DNA from: Desulfobacca acetoxidans DSM 11109
GTDB taxonomy: Bacteria; Desulfobacterota; Desulfobaccia; Desulfobaccales; Desulfobaccaceae
Direction of reading: 5' to 3'
DNA length: 64,000 nucleotides
NCBI RefSeq assembly: GCF_000195295.1
Contig: NC_015388.1
Coordinates: 2,294,001-2,358,000, forward strand
The position numbers and the translations under genes are program-made. Positions 46,150 through 54,966 of the stretch are shown one piece after another; positions within the stretch are counted from its first letter, which is position 1; every line of letters begins with the position of its first letter. The notes below the pieces were generated by a model that made no database searches, was not told the origin of the DNA, and saw only the letters and a list, made by a program, of their open reading frames with translations.

Positions 46150-46697
46150 ACGTAGCCCCAGGAGATATGAGCCAGGAAATCTGGCGGCGAGCGGCGCTTA
46201 TAAAACTGTTGGCGCTGGACGTCGATGGCGTCCTGACCGATGGCAGTATTATTTATACCGACGCCGGCGAAGAGATCAAATGTTTCCACGTCCGGGATGG
46301 CCACGGCATCCGCCTGGTGCAGCAGGCGGGCATCGAAGTCGCCCTCATCACCGGTCGGACCTCGGCAGCAGTGGCGCATCGCGCCCGCAATCTGCACATC
46401 GCCCAGGTTTATCAAGGCATCCGGGATAAGGTAGGGGTGTTAACCTCCTTACAGGCTACCCTCGGCATAACCCCTGAGGAAACTGCGGTGGTCGGCGATG
46501 ATCTGGTCGACCTGGCCTTGATGCGGCAGGCCGGGCTGGCCGTCGCCGTGGCAGATGCCGCAAACGAAGTGAAAGAAAGGGCCCACTGGGTGACCTCCCT
46601 GCCGGGCGGACGGGGAGCAGTGCGGGAAGTCTGCGAAACCCTGCTCAAGGCTCGCGGAATCTGGGAAGACCTGTTCCAAAGATATTGGGTTGAATGA
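46146..46697 (+). CDS. kdsC: 3-deoxy-D-manno-octulosonate 8-phosphate phosphatase
   Basis: About 183 residues of the HAD family. Motif I is [13 protein letters not shown] (nucleophile and acid Asp), motif II is [11 protein letters not shown], and motif IV is [11 protein letters not shown]. These are KdsC features; there is no cap domain, as expected. It removes phosphate from Kdo-8-phosphate. The ATG at 46146 overlaps the kdsA stop (ATGA). Other starts (TTG 46134, ATG 46167) are possible. Confidence 0.94.
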   Translation: MNVAPGDMSQEIWRRAALIKLLALDVDGVLTDGSIIYTDAGEEIKCFHVRDGHGIRLVQQAGIEVALITGRTSAAVAHRARNLHIAQVYQGIRDKVGVLTSLQATLGITPEETAVVGDDLVDLALMRQAGLAVAVADAANEVKERAHWVTSLPGGRGAVREVCETLLKARGIWEDLFQRYWVE

Positions 46698-47275
46698 GAG
46701 TAAAACAGACCTGGATATTTCTCGGTTTGCTGGCCTCGTGCCTGGGAGGGCTAATGGGTTTAATTCAACCCCTCTGGAGCGGGGAAGACCCCGGCGTAAG
46801 TTTACCACCTCCCACTATTGCCCCCGAGAAGCAGGCGGAGATGAAAGCGGTCCGCCTGACCGAGATTCAAGAGGGGGAGAAGAGATGGATCTTAACTGCG
46901 GTGGGGGCTGATTATTTGAAGGATCAGGATACGATCCAGCTCAGGAAAGTCTCGGTCGAAATCATCGGCAAAGATGACGATACTATTACCATCACCGGCA
47001 ATATTGGTTTTATCAACCCCAAATCCCGTGAATTGACGCTGCAGGGAGACGTTCGAGCCGAAAGCAGGTCCTATGAATTTTCTAGCGATCTGGTGCGCTA
47101 CGATCCGAAAGCCCGGGTTCTCAGTGCACCGGGAGAAGTCAAGGTCCAGGGGCCGCGCATTTATGTTGAGGGCAGAGGATTATCTATTGATCTTCAGCAT
47201 AAGAAGCTTGACGTCGCCGAACACATCGTCACCCGCATGCAATTCTCGGGAAATATATGGAAGTTTAAACCATGA
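46694..47275 (+). CDS. lptC: LPS export periplasmic protein LptC
   Basis: The 193-residue protein has one N-terminal membrane helix (about 6-26, TWIFLGLLASCLGGLMGLIQ) and a periplasmic LptC beta-jellyroll (about 50-190) containing KAVRLTEIQEGEKRWILTAV and SRSYEFSSDLVRYDPKARVL. It hands LPS from the LptBFG transporter to LptA. The ATGA overlap with kdsC and with lptA shows coupling. Its C-terminal LPS repeat is similar to LptA, as in the family. Confidence 0.9.
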   Translation: MRVKQTWIFLGLLASCLGGLMGLIQPLWSGEDPGVSLPPPTIAPEKQAEMKAVRLTEIQEGEKRWILTAVGADYLKDQDTIQLRKVSVEIIGKDDDTITITGNIGFINPKSRELTLQGDVRAESRSYEFSSDLVRYDPKARVLSAPGEVKVQGPRIYVEGRGLSIDLQHKKLDVAEHIVTRMQFSGNIWKFKP

Positions 47276-47895
47276 GGGCTATACCGCAAACATTCCTGCT
47301 GCTCATGCTCGGGTTGGGTCTTATGAGTTTTGCCGCCCCGCCATTATGCTATTCGCAGACCGACAATGTTCCTGGCCAGGAACAGCTACCACTCAATATC
47401 ACCGCAGCCCGCCTGGAGGTGGACCATTCCCAACAGGTGATTTCCTTTCTCACCAAAGTTGAAGCCCGATATAAAGACCTTATTCTCTATACCGATCTTC
47501 TCAAAATCTTTTATCAGGCCAAAACCGAGACGCCCGGAGGCAAAACCTCAGCGGGACAAAAGGATGACAGTAAAGGAGCGGCTTCACCGTTGGGAGCGGT
47601 CGGAATCGAAAAAATTCTTCGCATCGAGGCCCTCGGGAATGTTCGGATTGTCCAACAGGATCGGGTGGCAACCGGCGAAAAGGCGATTTACTACACTCAG
47701 GAAGAGAAAATTGTGCTTTTGGGAAATCCTCAGCTTTGGCGGGGGGAGAGCAGTCTCAAAGGCCGAGAGATCGTCTTTTTCCTGAAGGATAATCGGGCGG
47801 TGGTGGAAGGCGACCCAGAGAAACGGGTAGAGGCCGTAATCTATCCGTCATCGAAATTTCAGGTTCCCGGTAAACCGGCTGCCAAAGCACCATGA
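47272..47895 (+). CDS. lptA: LPS transport periplasmic protein LptA
   Basis: The 207-residue protein has a signal peptide (PQTFLLLMLGLGLMSFAAPP, then PLCYS) and an OstA/LptA domain (about 40-190; LNITAARLEVDHSQQVISFL and ATGEKAIYYTQEEKIVLLGN). It forms the periplasmic bridge carrying LPS to LptD/E. It has a Gly/Ser/Lys-rich insert (about 85-105), typical of delta-type members. lptB follows after 24 bases. lptF/lptG and lptD are not in the window. Confidence 0.9.
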   Translation: MRAIPQTFLLLMLGLGLMSFAAPPLCYSQTDNVPGQEQLPLNITAARLEVDHSQQVISFLTKVEARYKDLILYTDLLKIFYQAKTETPGGKTSAGQKDDSKGAASPLGAVGIEKILRIEALGNVRIVQQDRVATGEKAIYYTQEEKIVLLGNPQLWRGESSLKGREIVFFLKDNRAVVEGDPEKRVEAVIYPSSKFQVPGKPAAKAP

Positions 47896-47919
47896 GATAA
47901 TCCTTTAGATAACAGAAAT

Positions 47920-48642
47920 ATGCACACCTTAAAAACCATCGAACTCACGAAGAGTTATCGGAACAAAAAGGTAGTTGACCATGTCTCCCTGGTGGTCCAC
48001 AGCGGCGAGATCGTCGGTCTGTTAGGGCCGAACGGGGCTGGCAAAACCACCACTTTTTATATGATTGTGGGTATTATCAAACCGGACGCCGGGGATATTG
48101 TGATCGACGATCAGAGTATCTCACCACTGCCCATATTTCGGCGATCGCGTCTCGGGATCCAGTATCTCCCGCAAGAACCCTCGGTATTCCGAAAACTTAC
48201 TGTAGCCGAAAACATCCTGGCTATCCTGCAGACACTGCCGCTTGCTTCACTGACCCGACAGACCAGATTGGATGGACTTCTCCAGGAGTTAAAGATTTCT
48301 CATCTGGCAAACAACAAGGCCTATTCCCTTTCGGGCGGTGAGCGTCGCCGGGTGGAAATAACCCGGGCCCTGGCAACCTCTCCCCGATTCGTTCTGTTAG
48401 ACGAGCCTTTTGCCGGCATCGATCCTTTGGCGGTAAATGACATCCAAAATATCATTCACAAACTCAAAGAAAAAGGCCTGGGCATCTTGATCTCCGACCA
48501 TAATGTCCGGGAAACCTTGGGGGTCTGCGACCGGGCCTATATCATGAATGAAGGTTCGATCCTGGAGGAAGGAACCCCGGAAAAAATTGTAGACAGCGAT
48601 TTGGCCAAAAAAATTTACTTAGGAGAATCTTTTCGGTTATAA
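47920..48642 (+). CDS. lptB: LPS export ABC transporter ATP-binding protein LptB
   Basis: The 240-residue ATPase has Walker [14 protein letters not shown] (about 37-49), Q-loop [12 protein letters not shown], signature [11 protein letters not shown], Walker [14 protein letters not shown], and the switch His in [11 protein letters not shown]. The sequence through [15 protein letters not shown] is characteristic of LptB. It powers LPS extraction with LptFG (not here). Confidence 0.96.
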   Translation: MHTLKTIELTKSYRNKKVVDHVSLVVHSGEIVGLLGPNGAGKTTTFYMIVGIIKPDAGDIVIDDQSISPLPIFRRSRLGIQYLPQEPSVFRKLTVAENILAILQTLPLASLTRQTRLDGLLQELKISHLANNKAYSLSGGERRRVEITRALATSPRFVLLDEPFAGIDPLAVNDIQNIIHKLKEKGLGILISDHNVRETLGVCDRAYIMNEGSILEEGTPEKIVDSDLAKKIYLGESFRL

Positions 48643-48730
48643 TTTGAAAGTAGGCGCTTAGGCATCAGCATCCGGCTTCCAGCTAAAACAACATGTTAGG
48701 TAAACTCGCAATCCTGAGCGGTTATTGATT

Positions 48731-48747
48731 ACCCTCAAGTTGAGGGT
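48731..48747 (+). promoter_or_regulatory. small palindrome upstream of rpoN
   Basis: ACCCTCAA G TTGAGGGT is a near-perfect palindrome 80 bases before the rpoN ATG. Operator or transcript hairpin are both possible. The lptB-rpoN gap has nothing else recognised. Confidence 0.35.
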
Positions 48748-48826
48748 TGCCTTTGGAGCCGAAGACCGAACGCCATCGTATATGAGATAAATTACCATAG
48801 CTTTCTATCGGGTAAGCATTGATCCC

Positions 48827-50317
48827 ATGGCCCTGGAAATTAAACAGACTCTTAAACTAACTCAGCAACTGATTATGACTCCTCAGTTGCAGCAGGCTAT
48901 TAAGCTGTTGCAGCTCTCCCGTCTGGAATTATTGACTGCGATTAATCAGGAGCTGGAAACAAACCCGGTCTTGGAAGAGTCCCTCGCTGATGAGGAGCAG
49001 GAACCGGAATCCTGGGAAACCACCGCCAACCAGGAACCGATGCCTGAAAAAGATACGGGCGATAGCGCACCTTCGGAATTGACCGTGGAACCCCGGGTGA
49101 GCGATGATTTCGATTGGGAGGCTTACCTAGAAGACAAAAATCCGCCGGCTATTCGCCAGGAATGGGAAAATCGCGACGGCCCCACATTGGAAAACTTTTC
49201 CGCCGTCAGCACTTCCTTAAAGACGCATCTGCTCTGGCAGCTTCAAATGGCGCCTTTGACCAATGAGGAAAAATTTGTCGGCGCCCTGATCATCGGCAAT
49301 ATCGATGAAGACGGTTACCTCCAAACTACAACGGAGGAATTGGCGGCGGAGCTCCAGACCGATGCATCCCAGATAGAGGCGGTACTCAAAAAAATTCACG
49401 AATTTGAACCGGTGGGCGTCGGAGCGCGAGACTTGAAGGAATGTCTCCTGATCCAAGTTGAGGTCAAGGGCATCAGCCACCCGCTGGTTCGGCCCATCAT
49501 AAAACATCACCTGAAAAACTTAGAAAATAGAAATTATACTGCAATCGCCAAAGATCTAAAAACCACCCACGAAGATATTGCGCAAGCATTGGAGATCATC
49601 TCGCAGTTGGAGCCCAAACCTGGACGTAGTTTTGATTCCATGGAGACGCGCTATATAAATCCGGATATCTTCGTGTATAAGATGGGAAATGATTATGAAA
49701 TTTCCTTAAATGAGGACGGACTCCCCAAGTTGCGCATCAATAACTATTACCGGGAAGCCCTGAGCGGCAATACGAGTATCTCTGAAGAAACCAAAACATA
49801 TATTCAAAACCGGTTGAAATCAGCCATCTGGTTTATTAAGAGCATCCATCAGCGGCAGAAAACCATCTACCGCGTTGCTCAAAGCATTGTCCGTTTTCAG
49901 GCGGATTTTTTCGATCGCGGCATCGCTCATCTTAAACCCCTGACCCTGCGGCAAGTGGCTGAAGATGTTCAGATGCACGAATCCACCATTAGCCGGGTTA
50001 CCACGAATAAATACATGTATACTCCTCAGGGGGTTTTCGAACTGAAGTTCTTTTTCAATAGTGGCATCGCTCGCGTTCATGGTGAGCAGGTGGCTTCAGA
50101 GAGTGTAAAAGAGAAAATAAAGCAGATTGTAATGTCCGAAAATATTGAAAATCCTTATAGCGATCAGGATATTGTGAATCTGCTGAAACAATCGAATATT
50201 GTCATTGCCCGCCGCACCGTGGCAAAATACCGCGAAATGCTCGGGTTGTTATCATCCAGTAAACGTAAACGGATCATTACTCCTAAAAAGAAATTAATTG
50301 TTGATTCACATATTTGA
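48827..50317 (+). CDS. rpoN: RNA polymerase sigma-54 factor
   Basis: The protein has 496 residues. Region I is Gln-rich (LKLTQQLIMTPQLQQAIKLL), an acidic region II lies at about 50-110, the core-binding region III at about 120-320, and a helix-turn-helix at about 365-395 (LRQVAEDVQMHESTISRVTT). The RpoN box is ARRTVAKYRE near residue 463, which reads -24 promoter elements. Classical order rpoN-hpf-ptsN-rapZ follows. It needs enhancer-binding proteins, none of which lie in the window. Confidence 0.97.
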   Translation: MALEIKQTLKLTQQLIMTPQLQQAIKLLQLSRLELLTAINQELETNPVLEESLADEEQEPESWETTANQEPMPEKDTGDSAPSELTVEPRVSDDFDWEAYLEDKNPPAIRQEWENRDGPTLENFSAVSTSLKTHLLWQLQMAPLTNEEKFVGALIIGNIDEDGYLQTTTEELAAELQTDASQIEAVLKKIHEFEPVGVGARDLKECLLIQVEVKGISHPLVRPIIKHHLKNLENRNYTAIAKDLKTTHEDIAQALEIISQLEPKPGRSFDSMETRYINPDIFVYKMGNDYEISLNEDGLPKLRINNYYREALSGNTSISEETKTYIQNRLKSAIWFIKSIHQRQKTIYRVAQSIVRFQADFFDRGIAHLKPLTLRQVAEDVQMHESTISRVTTNKYMYTPQGVFELKFFFNSGIARVHGEQVASESVKEKIKQIVMSENIENPYSDQDIVNLLKQSNIVIARRTVAKYREMLGLLSSSKRKRIITPKKKLIVDSHI

Positions 50318-50382
50318 TAGGAGTCAATGAAACAGGCATAATCCCAGATCATGCCTTATTATGAAACATCGGAGAAAGATGA

Positions 50383-50925
50383 ATGCAGATTTCCGTTACC
50401 TTCCGTCATGTTGAATCCTCTGAAGCATTGAAAGAATATGCCATCAAAAAATTGACGAAGATGGAAAAATATATTGACAGCCCCATGGAGGCCACCGTAG
50501 TCTTGGCTATCGAAAAGTTTCGTCATCAGGCCGATATTACGGTTACCGGAGATGGATTCAAAATAAAAGGACGGGAAGAGACCGGCGACATGTATTCGGC
50601 CATTGACTTGGCTCTGGAAAAAATCGAAAAGCAACTTAAGCGATTCCGTGAAAAACCACGGACTATCAAGGCATCGCGCAACCTCAAGACTCTCGGGGCC
50701 AAACTGAATGTGATCGCCGCTGCTGAAGCCGAAACAGACTCCCCGCAGATTATCCGAAGCCGGTCGCTGGAAGCAAAACCGATGGATTTGGAAGAAGCAG
50801 TCCTGCAGTTACAGCGCGGCAATGATGAAGTTCTCGTCTTTACCAATGCTCAAAGCACCGCCCTGAATATCCTCTATCGACGTAGAGACGGCAACTTTGG
50901 TCTCATAGAGCCGGAGCAGGGTTAG
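50383..50925 (+). CDS. hpf: ribosome hibernation-promoting factor, long form
   Basis: The 180-residue protein has an N-terminal S30AE domain (about 1-100, with HVESSEALKEYAIKKLTKME) and a C-terminal dimerisation domain (about 120-178, VLQLQRGNDEVLVFTNAQST). The long form joins two 70S ribosomes into 100S dimers in stationary phase. The gene lies between rpoN and ptsN, its classical position. Confidence 0.94.
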   Translation: MQISVTFRHVESSEALKEYAIKKLTKMEKYIDSPMEATVVLAIEKFRHQADITVTGDGFKIKGREETGDMYSAIDLALEKIEKQLKRFREKPRTIKASRNLKTLGAKLNVIAAAEAETDSPQIIRSRSLEAKPMDLEEAVLQLQRGNDEVLVFTNAQSTALNILYRRRDGNFGLIEPEQG

Positions 50926-50940
50926 GACGAGTGATTTTTC

Positions 50941-51402
50941 ATGAAAATCATTGATCTCTTGGATACCAGCCGGGTATCGCCCTTTCTTGCGGCAACAGAT
51001 AAAAAAGGCGTCATTGAAGAACTGGCAGACACCCTTGTCAGAGGTAGCGATACCCTTGATCGGAACCTAGTGGTCAAGGTACTCATGGAACGGGAAAATT
51101 TAGGAAGTACCGGCATCGGGGATAATATTGCCATTCCGCACGGTAAACTGCCAGACTTGAAAAAACTGGTCCTCTGTTTCGGCCGCAGTATAGCCGGCGT
51201 CAATTTCGACTCCATGGACGGCAAACCGACGCACCTCTTCTTTCTCCTTATGGCGCCGGAAGAGTCAATCGGATTGCATCTCAAGGCGCTGGCGAAAATT
51301 TCCCGAATGTTGAAAGACTCATCTTTCCGCCGTAATCTTATGGAAGCGGCCGATGCAGATGAGATTCTGCGATTAATAGCCGCTGAAGACGCAAAATGTT
51401 GA
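50941..51402 (+). CDS. ptsN: PTS EIIA(Ntr)-like regulatory protein
   Basis: The 153-residue EIIA of the fructose/nitrogen family carries the phosphorylation motif STGIGDNIAIPHGKL with His67. The active-site stretch and the LLMAPEESIGLHLKALAKIS tail are typical. It regulates rather than transports sugar, and sits 15 bases after hpf. Confidence 0.94.
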   Translation: MKIIDLLDTSRVSPFLAATDKKGVIEELADTLVRGSDTLDRNLVVKVLMERENLGSTGIGDNIAIPHGKLPDLKKLVLCFGRSIAGVNFDSMDGKPTHLFFLLMAPEESIGLHLKALAKISRMLKDSSFRRNLMEAADADEILRLIAAEDAKC

Positions 51403-51543
51403 ATATCGCTGCTGGAAAGACTAACCGGAGCGAAGCACCCTGAATCAGAGAGCTTAACCGTCCCTAACGAAGCGACCGGCGGATGAAACACACCGGTTGA
51501 TTGTTTTGTTTTTGGCTTTTCTTCTGACGATTGAAGACCTTTT

Positions 51544-51565
51544 AGGGCGGTACGGATGCCGCCCT
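51544..51565 (+). terminator. hairpin between ptsN and rapZ
   Basis: AGGGCGGTA CGGA TGCCGCCCT is a 9-pair stem (one G-T wobble) with a 4-base loop, followed by GAATTTTC. A weak or partial terminator inside the 218-base gap; rapZ may be read through. Confidence 0.55.
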
Positions 51566-51620
51566 GAATTTTCTACCGCATAGGCCGTCGGTCAAGACAC
51601 CGGCTCTGGGTTCCGCCGGA

Positions 51621-52508
51621 ATGGCAAATCTTTCTCCCAATCAGGAATTATTTCCGGTTTTGATCATCACCGGTCTTTCAGGCTCAGGCAAAAGCACTGC
51701 CTTGAGGGCTTTGGAGGATATCGGCTATTTTTGCATCGATAATCTTCCCATTCACCTAGCCCCAAAATTTCTCCAGTTGCGAGCCCAGATTACTCAGGAA
51801 GACATGAAAATTGCCTTCGGCATGGATGTGCGTACCAAAGGATTTATCGAACACCACGGCACTCTCTTCCAGGAACTCAGGGGAATGGGCTATCAACTTC
51901 ATATCATTTTTCTGGAAGCCAGTGACCAGGTGCTCATACAACGGTTTAGCCAGACCCGGCGCCACCATCCTCTGGCGGAAAATGAGTCGATCGCCGCAGC
52001 TATTCAAAAGGAGAGAAGAAAACTCCAGAATCTGCGCCAAGATGCCACCCGCACTATCGATACCTCTTCTATGACCGTTCACGATCTGCGCGTACTCATC
52101 ATGGAAGAATACAGTCAATTTCCCCTAACCCGCCGGCTCCACCTCCACATCATCTCTTTCGGCTTCAAATATGGGCTGCCGCCCGAAGCCGATATTGTCA
52201 TGGACGTGCGGTTTCTCCCCAATCCCTTTTTTATTAAGGATTTAAAAGAATTAAATGGATTAGAGTTGCCGGTTCAGGATTACGTGTTAGGCAGAGAAGA
52301 GACCAGGGAATTTATCGGTCGTTTTTTTACGATGTTGGATTATCTGATTCCCAACTACCAGAAAGAGGGGAAAACCCATTTAACGGTTGCCATAGGCTGC
52401 TCCGGTGGACACCACCGTTCGGTTGTCATCGCCAATGCCCTGAAAAACCATCTGCAGAGTATCGGCCATCCGCTTACTATTAATCATCGGGATATCACGC
52501 ACGAATAG
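51621..52508 (+). CDS. rapZ: RNase adapter / nucleotide-binding protein RapZ
   Basis: The 295-residue P-loop protein has Walker A ITGLSGSGKSTALRALEDIG (17-36) followed by YFCIDNLP. The C-terminal domain has GFKYGLPPEADIVMDVRFLP and CSGGHHRSV. In enterobacteria RapZ targets the small RNA GlmZ to RNase E to tune glucosamine-6-phosphate synthesis. In other groups its targets are less clear. Position after ptsN is conserved. Confidence 0.95.
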   Translation: MANLSPNQELFPVLIITGLSGSGKSTALRALEDIGYFCIDNLPIHLAPKFLQLRAQITQEDMKIAFGMDVRTKGFIEHHGTLFQELRGMGYQLHIIFLEASDQVLIQRFSQTRRHHPLAENESIAAAIQKERRKLQNLRQDATRTIDTSSMTVHDLRVLIMEEYSQFPLTRRLHLHIISFGFKYGLPPEADIVMDVRFLPNPFFIKDLKELNGLELPVQDYVLGREETREFIGRFFTMLDYLIPNYQKEGKTHLTVAIGCSGGHHRSVVIANALKNHLQSIGHPLTINHRDITHE

Positions 52509-52520
52509 GAGTTCTTGTTT

Positions 52521-52928
52521 ATGGTCGGAGTCTTAATTGTCACCCACCTACAATTGGCTGAGGCCCTCTTATCCGCCTCCGATCTGATCTTAGGTCGCTT
52601 GGAAAAGGTGGCAGCAGTATCATTAGACCCGAATGCCATGCCGGATGAGGCCCGCCAACAGATCGCTGATGGTCTGGCCAGACTCAATTCCAGCGACGGG
52701 GTCCTGCTCTTGACCGATATGTTTGGCGGTACTCCCTCAAATCTTTGTCTCTCTTTTCTCAAAGAAAATCAGGTAGAGGTGATAAGCGGCGTCAATCTGC
52801 CAATGCTAATTAAAGTAAACCATCTGCGAAATGATAAATCCGCCAGTCTGAGAGAAATGGCCCTGGCTCTGAAACAATCCGGTCAAGAAGGTATAACCGT
52901 TGCGAGTGAACTCCTGCATAAGAAATAA
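52521..52928 (+). CDS. PTS mannose-type EIIA component
   Basis: About 135 residues, with MVGVLIVTHLQLAEALLSAS placing the phosphorylated His9 near the N-terminus. GVLLLTDMFGGTPSNLCLSF is diagnostic of the EIIA(Man) fold. The ATG at 52521 is preceded by an AGGAG site; the upstream TTG at 52515 is not needed. In related genomes this gene follows rapZ, and HPr/EI genes come soon after. Neither is present here, so a regulatory role is likely. Confidence 0.9.
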   Translation: MVGVLIVTHLQLAEALLSASDLILGRLEKVAAVSLDPNAMPDEARQQIADGLARLNSSDGVLLLTDMFGGTPSNLCLSFLKENQVEVISGVNLPMLIKVNHLRNDKSASLREMALALKQSGQEGITVASELLHKK

Positions 52929-53394
52929 CCCTGAAACCTCTAACCTCATTTTTTCCCTTGCTACCGCTGACGATCTCGATGAACTTGTGGCCATCGAAAA
53001 CCAAGCGTTTCCCTTTCCCTGGCCGTGCCAACACTTTATCGCAGAACTGGCAAAGGATTATTCTCGCACTCTCTTGGCAATTCGACAGAACCGGCAGGAA
53101 CGGGAAATTTGCGGCTATATTATTTTCTGGCTTATCTTCGATGAAATGCACATCCTTAACTTGGCAGTCAAAACTGGCTACCGCCGCCAGGGGATCGCCC
53201 GCGCCTTAATTCATCGTGCCATGCAAACCGCTAGCTGCAATCAGGTTAGGATTGTCTGGCTGGAGGTCAGGCCATCAAACCAGGCAGCCTTGTCACTCTA
53301 TCATTCTTTAGGATTCCGCTGTGTGGCGAGAAGAAAGAAATACTACTCTGAGACGGGAGAAGATGCCCTGATTATGTCCCGGGCATTACCCTAA
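52900..53394 (+). CDS. rimI: ribosomal-protein-alanine N-acetyltransferase RimI-like
   Basis: About 164 residues of the GNAT family. Acetyl-CoA binding is in TGYRRQGIARALIHRAMQTA (about 93-112), preceded by DEMHILNLAVKTGYR, and the C-terminal segment is LEVRPSNQAALSLYHSLGFR. This is the RimI signature, an enzyme acetylating ribosomal protein S18 (or a close relative). It overlaps the end of the EIIA gene; TTG 52900 or GTG 52906 are the plausible starts. A terminator follows. Confidence 0.88.
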   Translation: MRVNSCIRNNPETSNLIFSLATADDLDELVAIENQAFPFPWPCQHFIAELAKDYSRTLLAIRQNRQEREICGYIIFWLIFDEMHILNLAVKTGYRRQGIARALIHRAMQTASCNQVRIVWLEVRPSNQAALSLYHSLGFRCVARRKKYYSETGEDALIMSRALP

Positions 53395-53470
53395 TCAGCA
53401 AGGTTACAAGTTCCGTGATAAAACTGCTGTCACGTCTAATTTCTTATGATCTTGAATCCGCATCAAAAAA

Positions 53471-53490
53471 AAGGGGCCCGGAGGCCCCTT
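53471..53490. terminator. bidirectional intrinsic terminator
   Basis: AAGGGGCC CGGA GGCCCCTT forms an 8-base-pair stem with a 4-base loop. A-rich bases (53464-53472) lie on the left. It lies between the convergent rimI and nuoN genes. Confidence 0.9.
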
Positions 53491-53511
53491 AATTGCTAAC
53501 TCTCATCGAAT

Positions 53512-54966
53512 CTAAATGCCCAAGATCTTAACCGAACTCAGGGCCAGATTGTAGATGCTGTTGGGGAAGATGCCGATCGCCAGAACGGCAATAGCGCTAA
53601 AGACCAATGTTGTCGTCATGGTAGCATTCAGAGGAACCGGACCCAGATCGGCTTCGGCAGGATACATATACATAATGACAATGATCCTGAGATAGTAGTA
53701 AACTGAAATCAGGCTGTTGAGCACACCGATAATAACCAGCCAGATATAACCGGCTTCCACCGCGGCGGAAAAAATATAGAATTTGCCGATAAACCCGGCT
53801 GTCGGCGGCATACCCACCAGGCTGAACATAAAGACCGACATGAGTAGGGCCATTCCCGGATATTGGAAACCGACGCCGCTATAGTCATAAATATTCAGGC
53901 AACTGTCTTTCTTCCGGGACACGAGGATAACGACGCCAAAGGCCCCTAGATTCATCAGGGTGTATGCCAAGAGATAGTACAGAATGCCGATCCCGCCTAA
54001 TTGATTCCCGGCTACTAATCCCACCAGGATGTAACCTGCGTGGGCAATAGAGGAATATGCCAACATGCGCTTGATATTGGTCTGCGCCAGAGCCGTGACG
54101 TTGCCTATCGTCATAGTCGCTACCGCTACTACCCACAGCAGCATATCCCAATCCATCCGCACGGATGGGAAGACCTCCATAAAGACCCGCAAGAATGCCG
54201 CAAACGCCGCAGCCTTGGTTCCCACCGACATAAAGGCGGTAATCGAAGTCGGAGCGCCTTCATAGACATCAGGGGTCCACATATGGAAAGGGACCAGGGA
54301 GACCTTGAAGCCGAACCCTACTACCAAGAGACCCAACCCGAGATAGGTCAAGGGATTCATGCCGCCTGACTTTATTACCTTGGCCAGATCGGCGAGATAC
54401 ATCGTGCCCGTCCCGCCGTACAGCATTGCCATACCGAACAGCAGGAAAGCAGAGGAAAACCCGCCCAGGAGCAGGTATTTCAACGCCGCTTCGTTAGATT
54501 TCGCTTCTTCCCGGAACATTCCGGATAAGATATATATCGGAATCGACAATACTTCAACGCCCAGGAAGATGGTCACTAAATTCCCACCAGCGGCCAACAG
54601 CATCATACCGACGGCAGCGAATAGCATCAGGGCATAGTACTCACCGCAACTTTTATGGTATTCCTCCATATATCTGATTGACAACGCGACGCTGATGCCA
54701 GTGCCAATAAGAAACACCACATAAAAATAGAATGAGAAGTTATCCACATAAATCATGCGGGAAAAATCAGCGCCCTGGCGGTCCCATAACCACACCGTTT
54801 GTACCAAGGCTATCAGCACCGCGGTGAGCGCTATCTGATGAAAATGTCCTTTTTTTACCCCCTTGATGGAAAAGGCGTCCACCAAAAGGAGGAGCAGCCC
54901 GGCCACGCTAAGGGTGATTAAAGGCCCGATGTTGGTAAGACTAATACTTGGTATATCAATGCTCAT
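53512..54966 (-). CDS. nuoN: NADH-quinone oxidoreductase subunit N
   Basis: The 484-residue antiporter-like complex I subunit has about fourteen membrane helices. Conserved proton-channel Lys/Glu positions are visible in LGVEVLSIPIYILSGMFREE, KVSLVPFHMWTPDVYEGAPT and QTNIKRMLAYSSIAHAGYIL. Last gene of the nuo operon, overlapping nuoM by 4 bases (ATGA). Confidence 0.95.
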   Translation of the reverse strand: MSIDIPSISLTNIGPLITLSVAGLLLLLVDAFSIKGVKKGHFHQIALTAVLIALVQTVWLWDRQGADFSRMIYVDNFSFYFYVVFLIGTGISVALSIRYMEEYHKSCGEYYALMLFAAVGMMLLAAGGNLVTIFLGVEVLSIPIYILSGMFREEAKSNEAALKYLLLGGFSSAFLLFGMAMLYGGTGTMYLADLAKVIKSGGMNPLTYLGLGLLVVGFGFKVSLVPFHMWTPDVYEGAPTSITAFMSVGTKAAAFAAFLRVFMEVFPSVRMDWDMLLWVVAVATMTIGNVTALAQTNIKRMLAYSSIAHAGYILVGLVAGNQLGGIGILYYLLAYTLMNLGAFGVVILVSRKKDSCLNIYDYSGVGFQYPGMALLMSVFMFSLVGMPPTAGFIGKFYIFSAAVEAGYIWLVIIGVLNSLISVYYYLRIIVIMYMYPAEADLGPVPLNATMTTTLVFSAIAVLAIGIFPNSIYNLALSSVKILGI

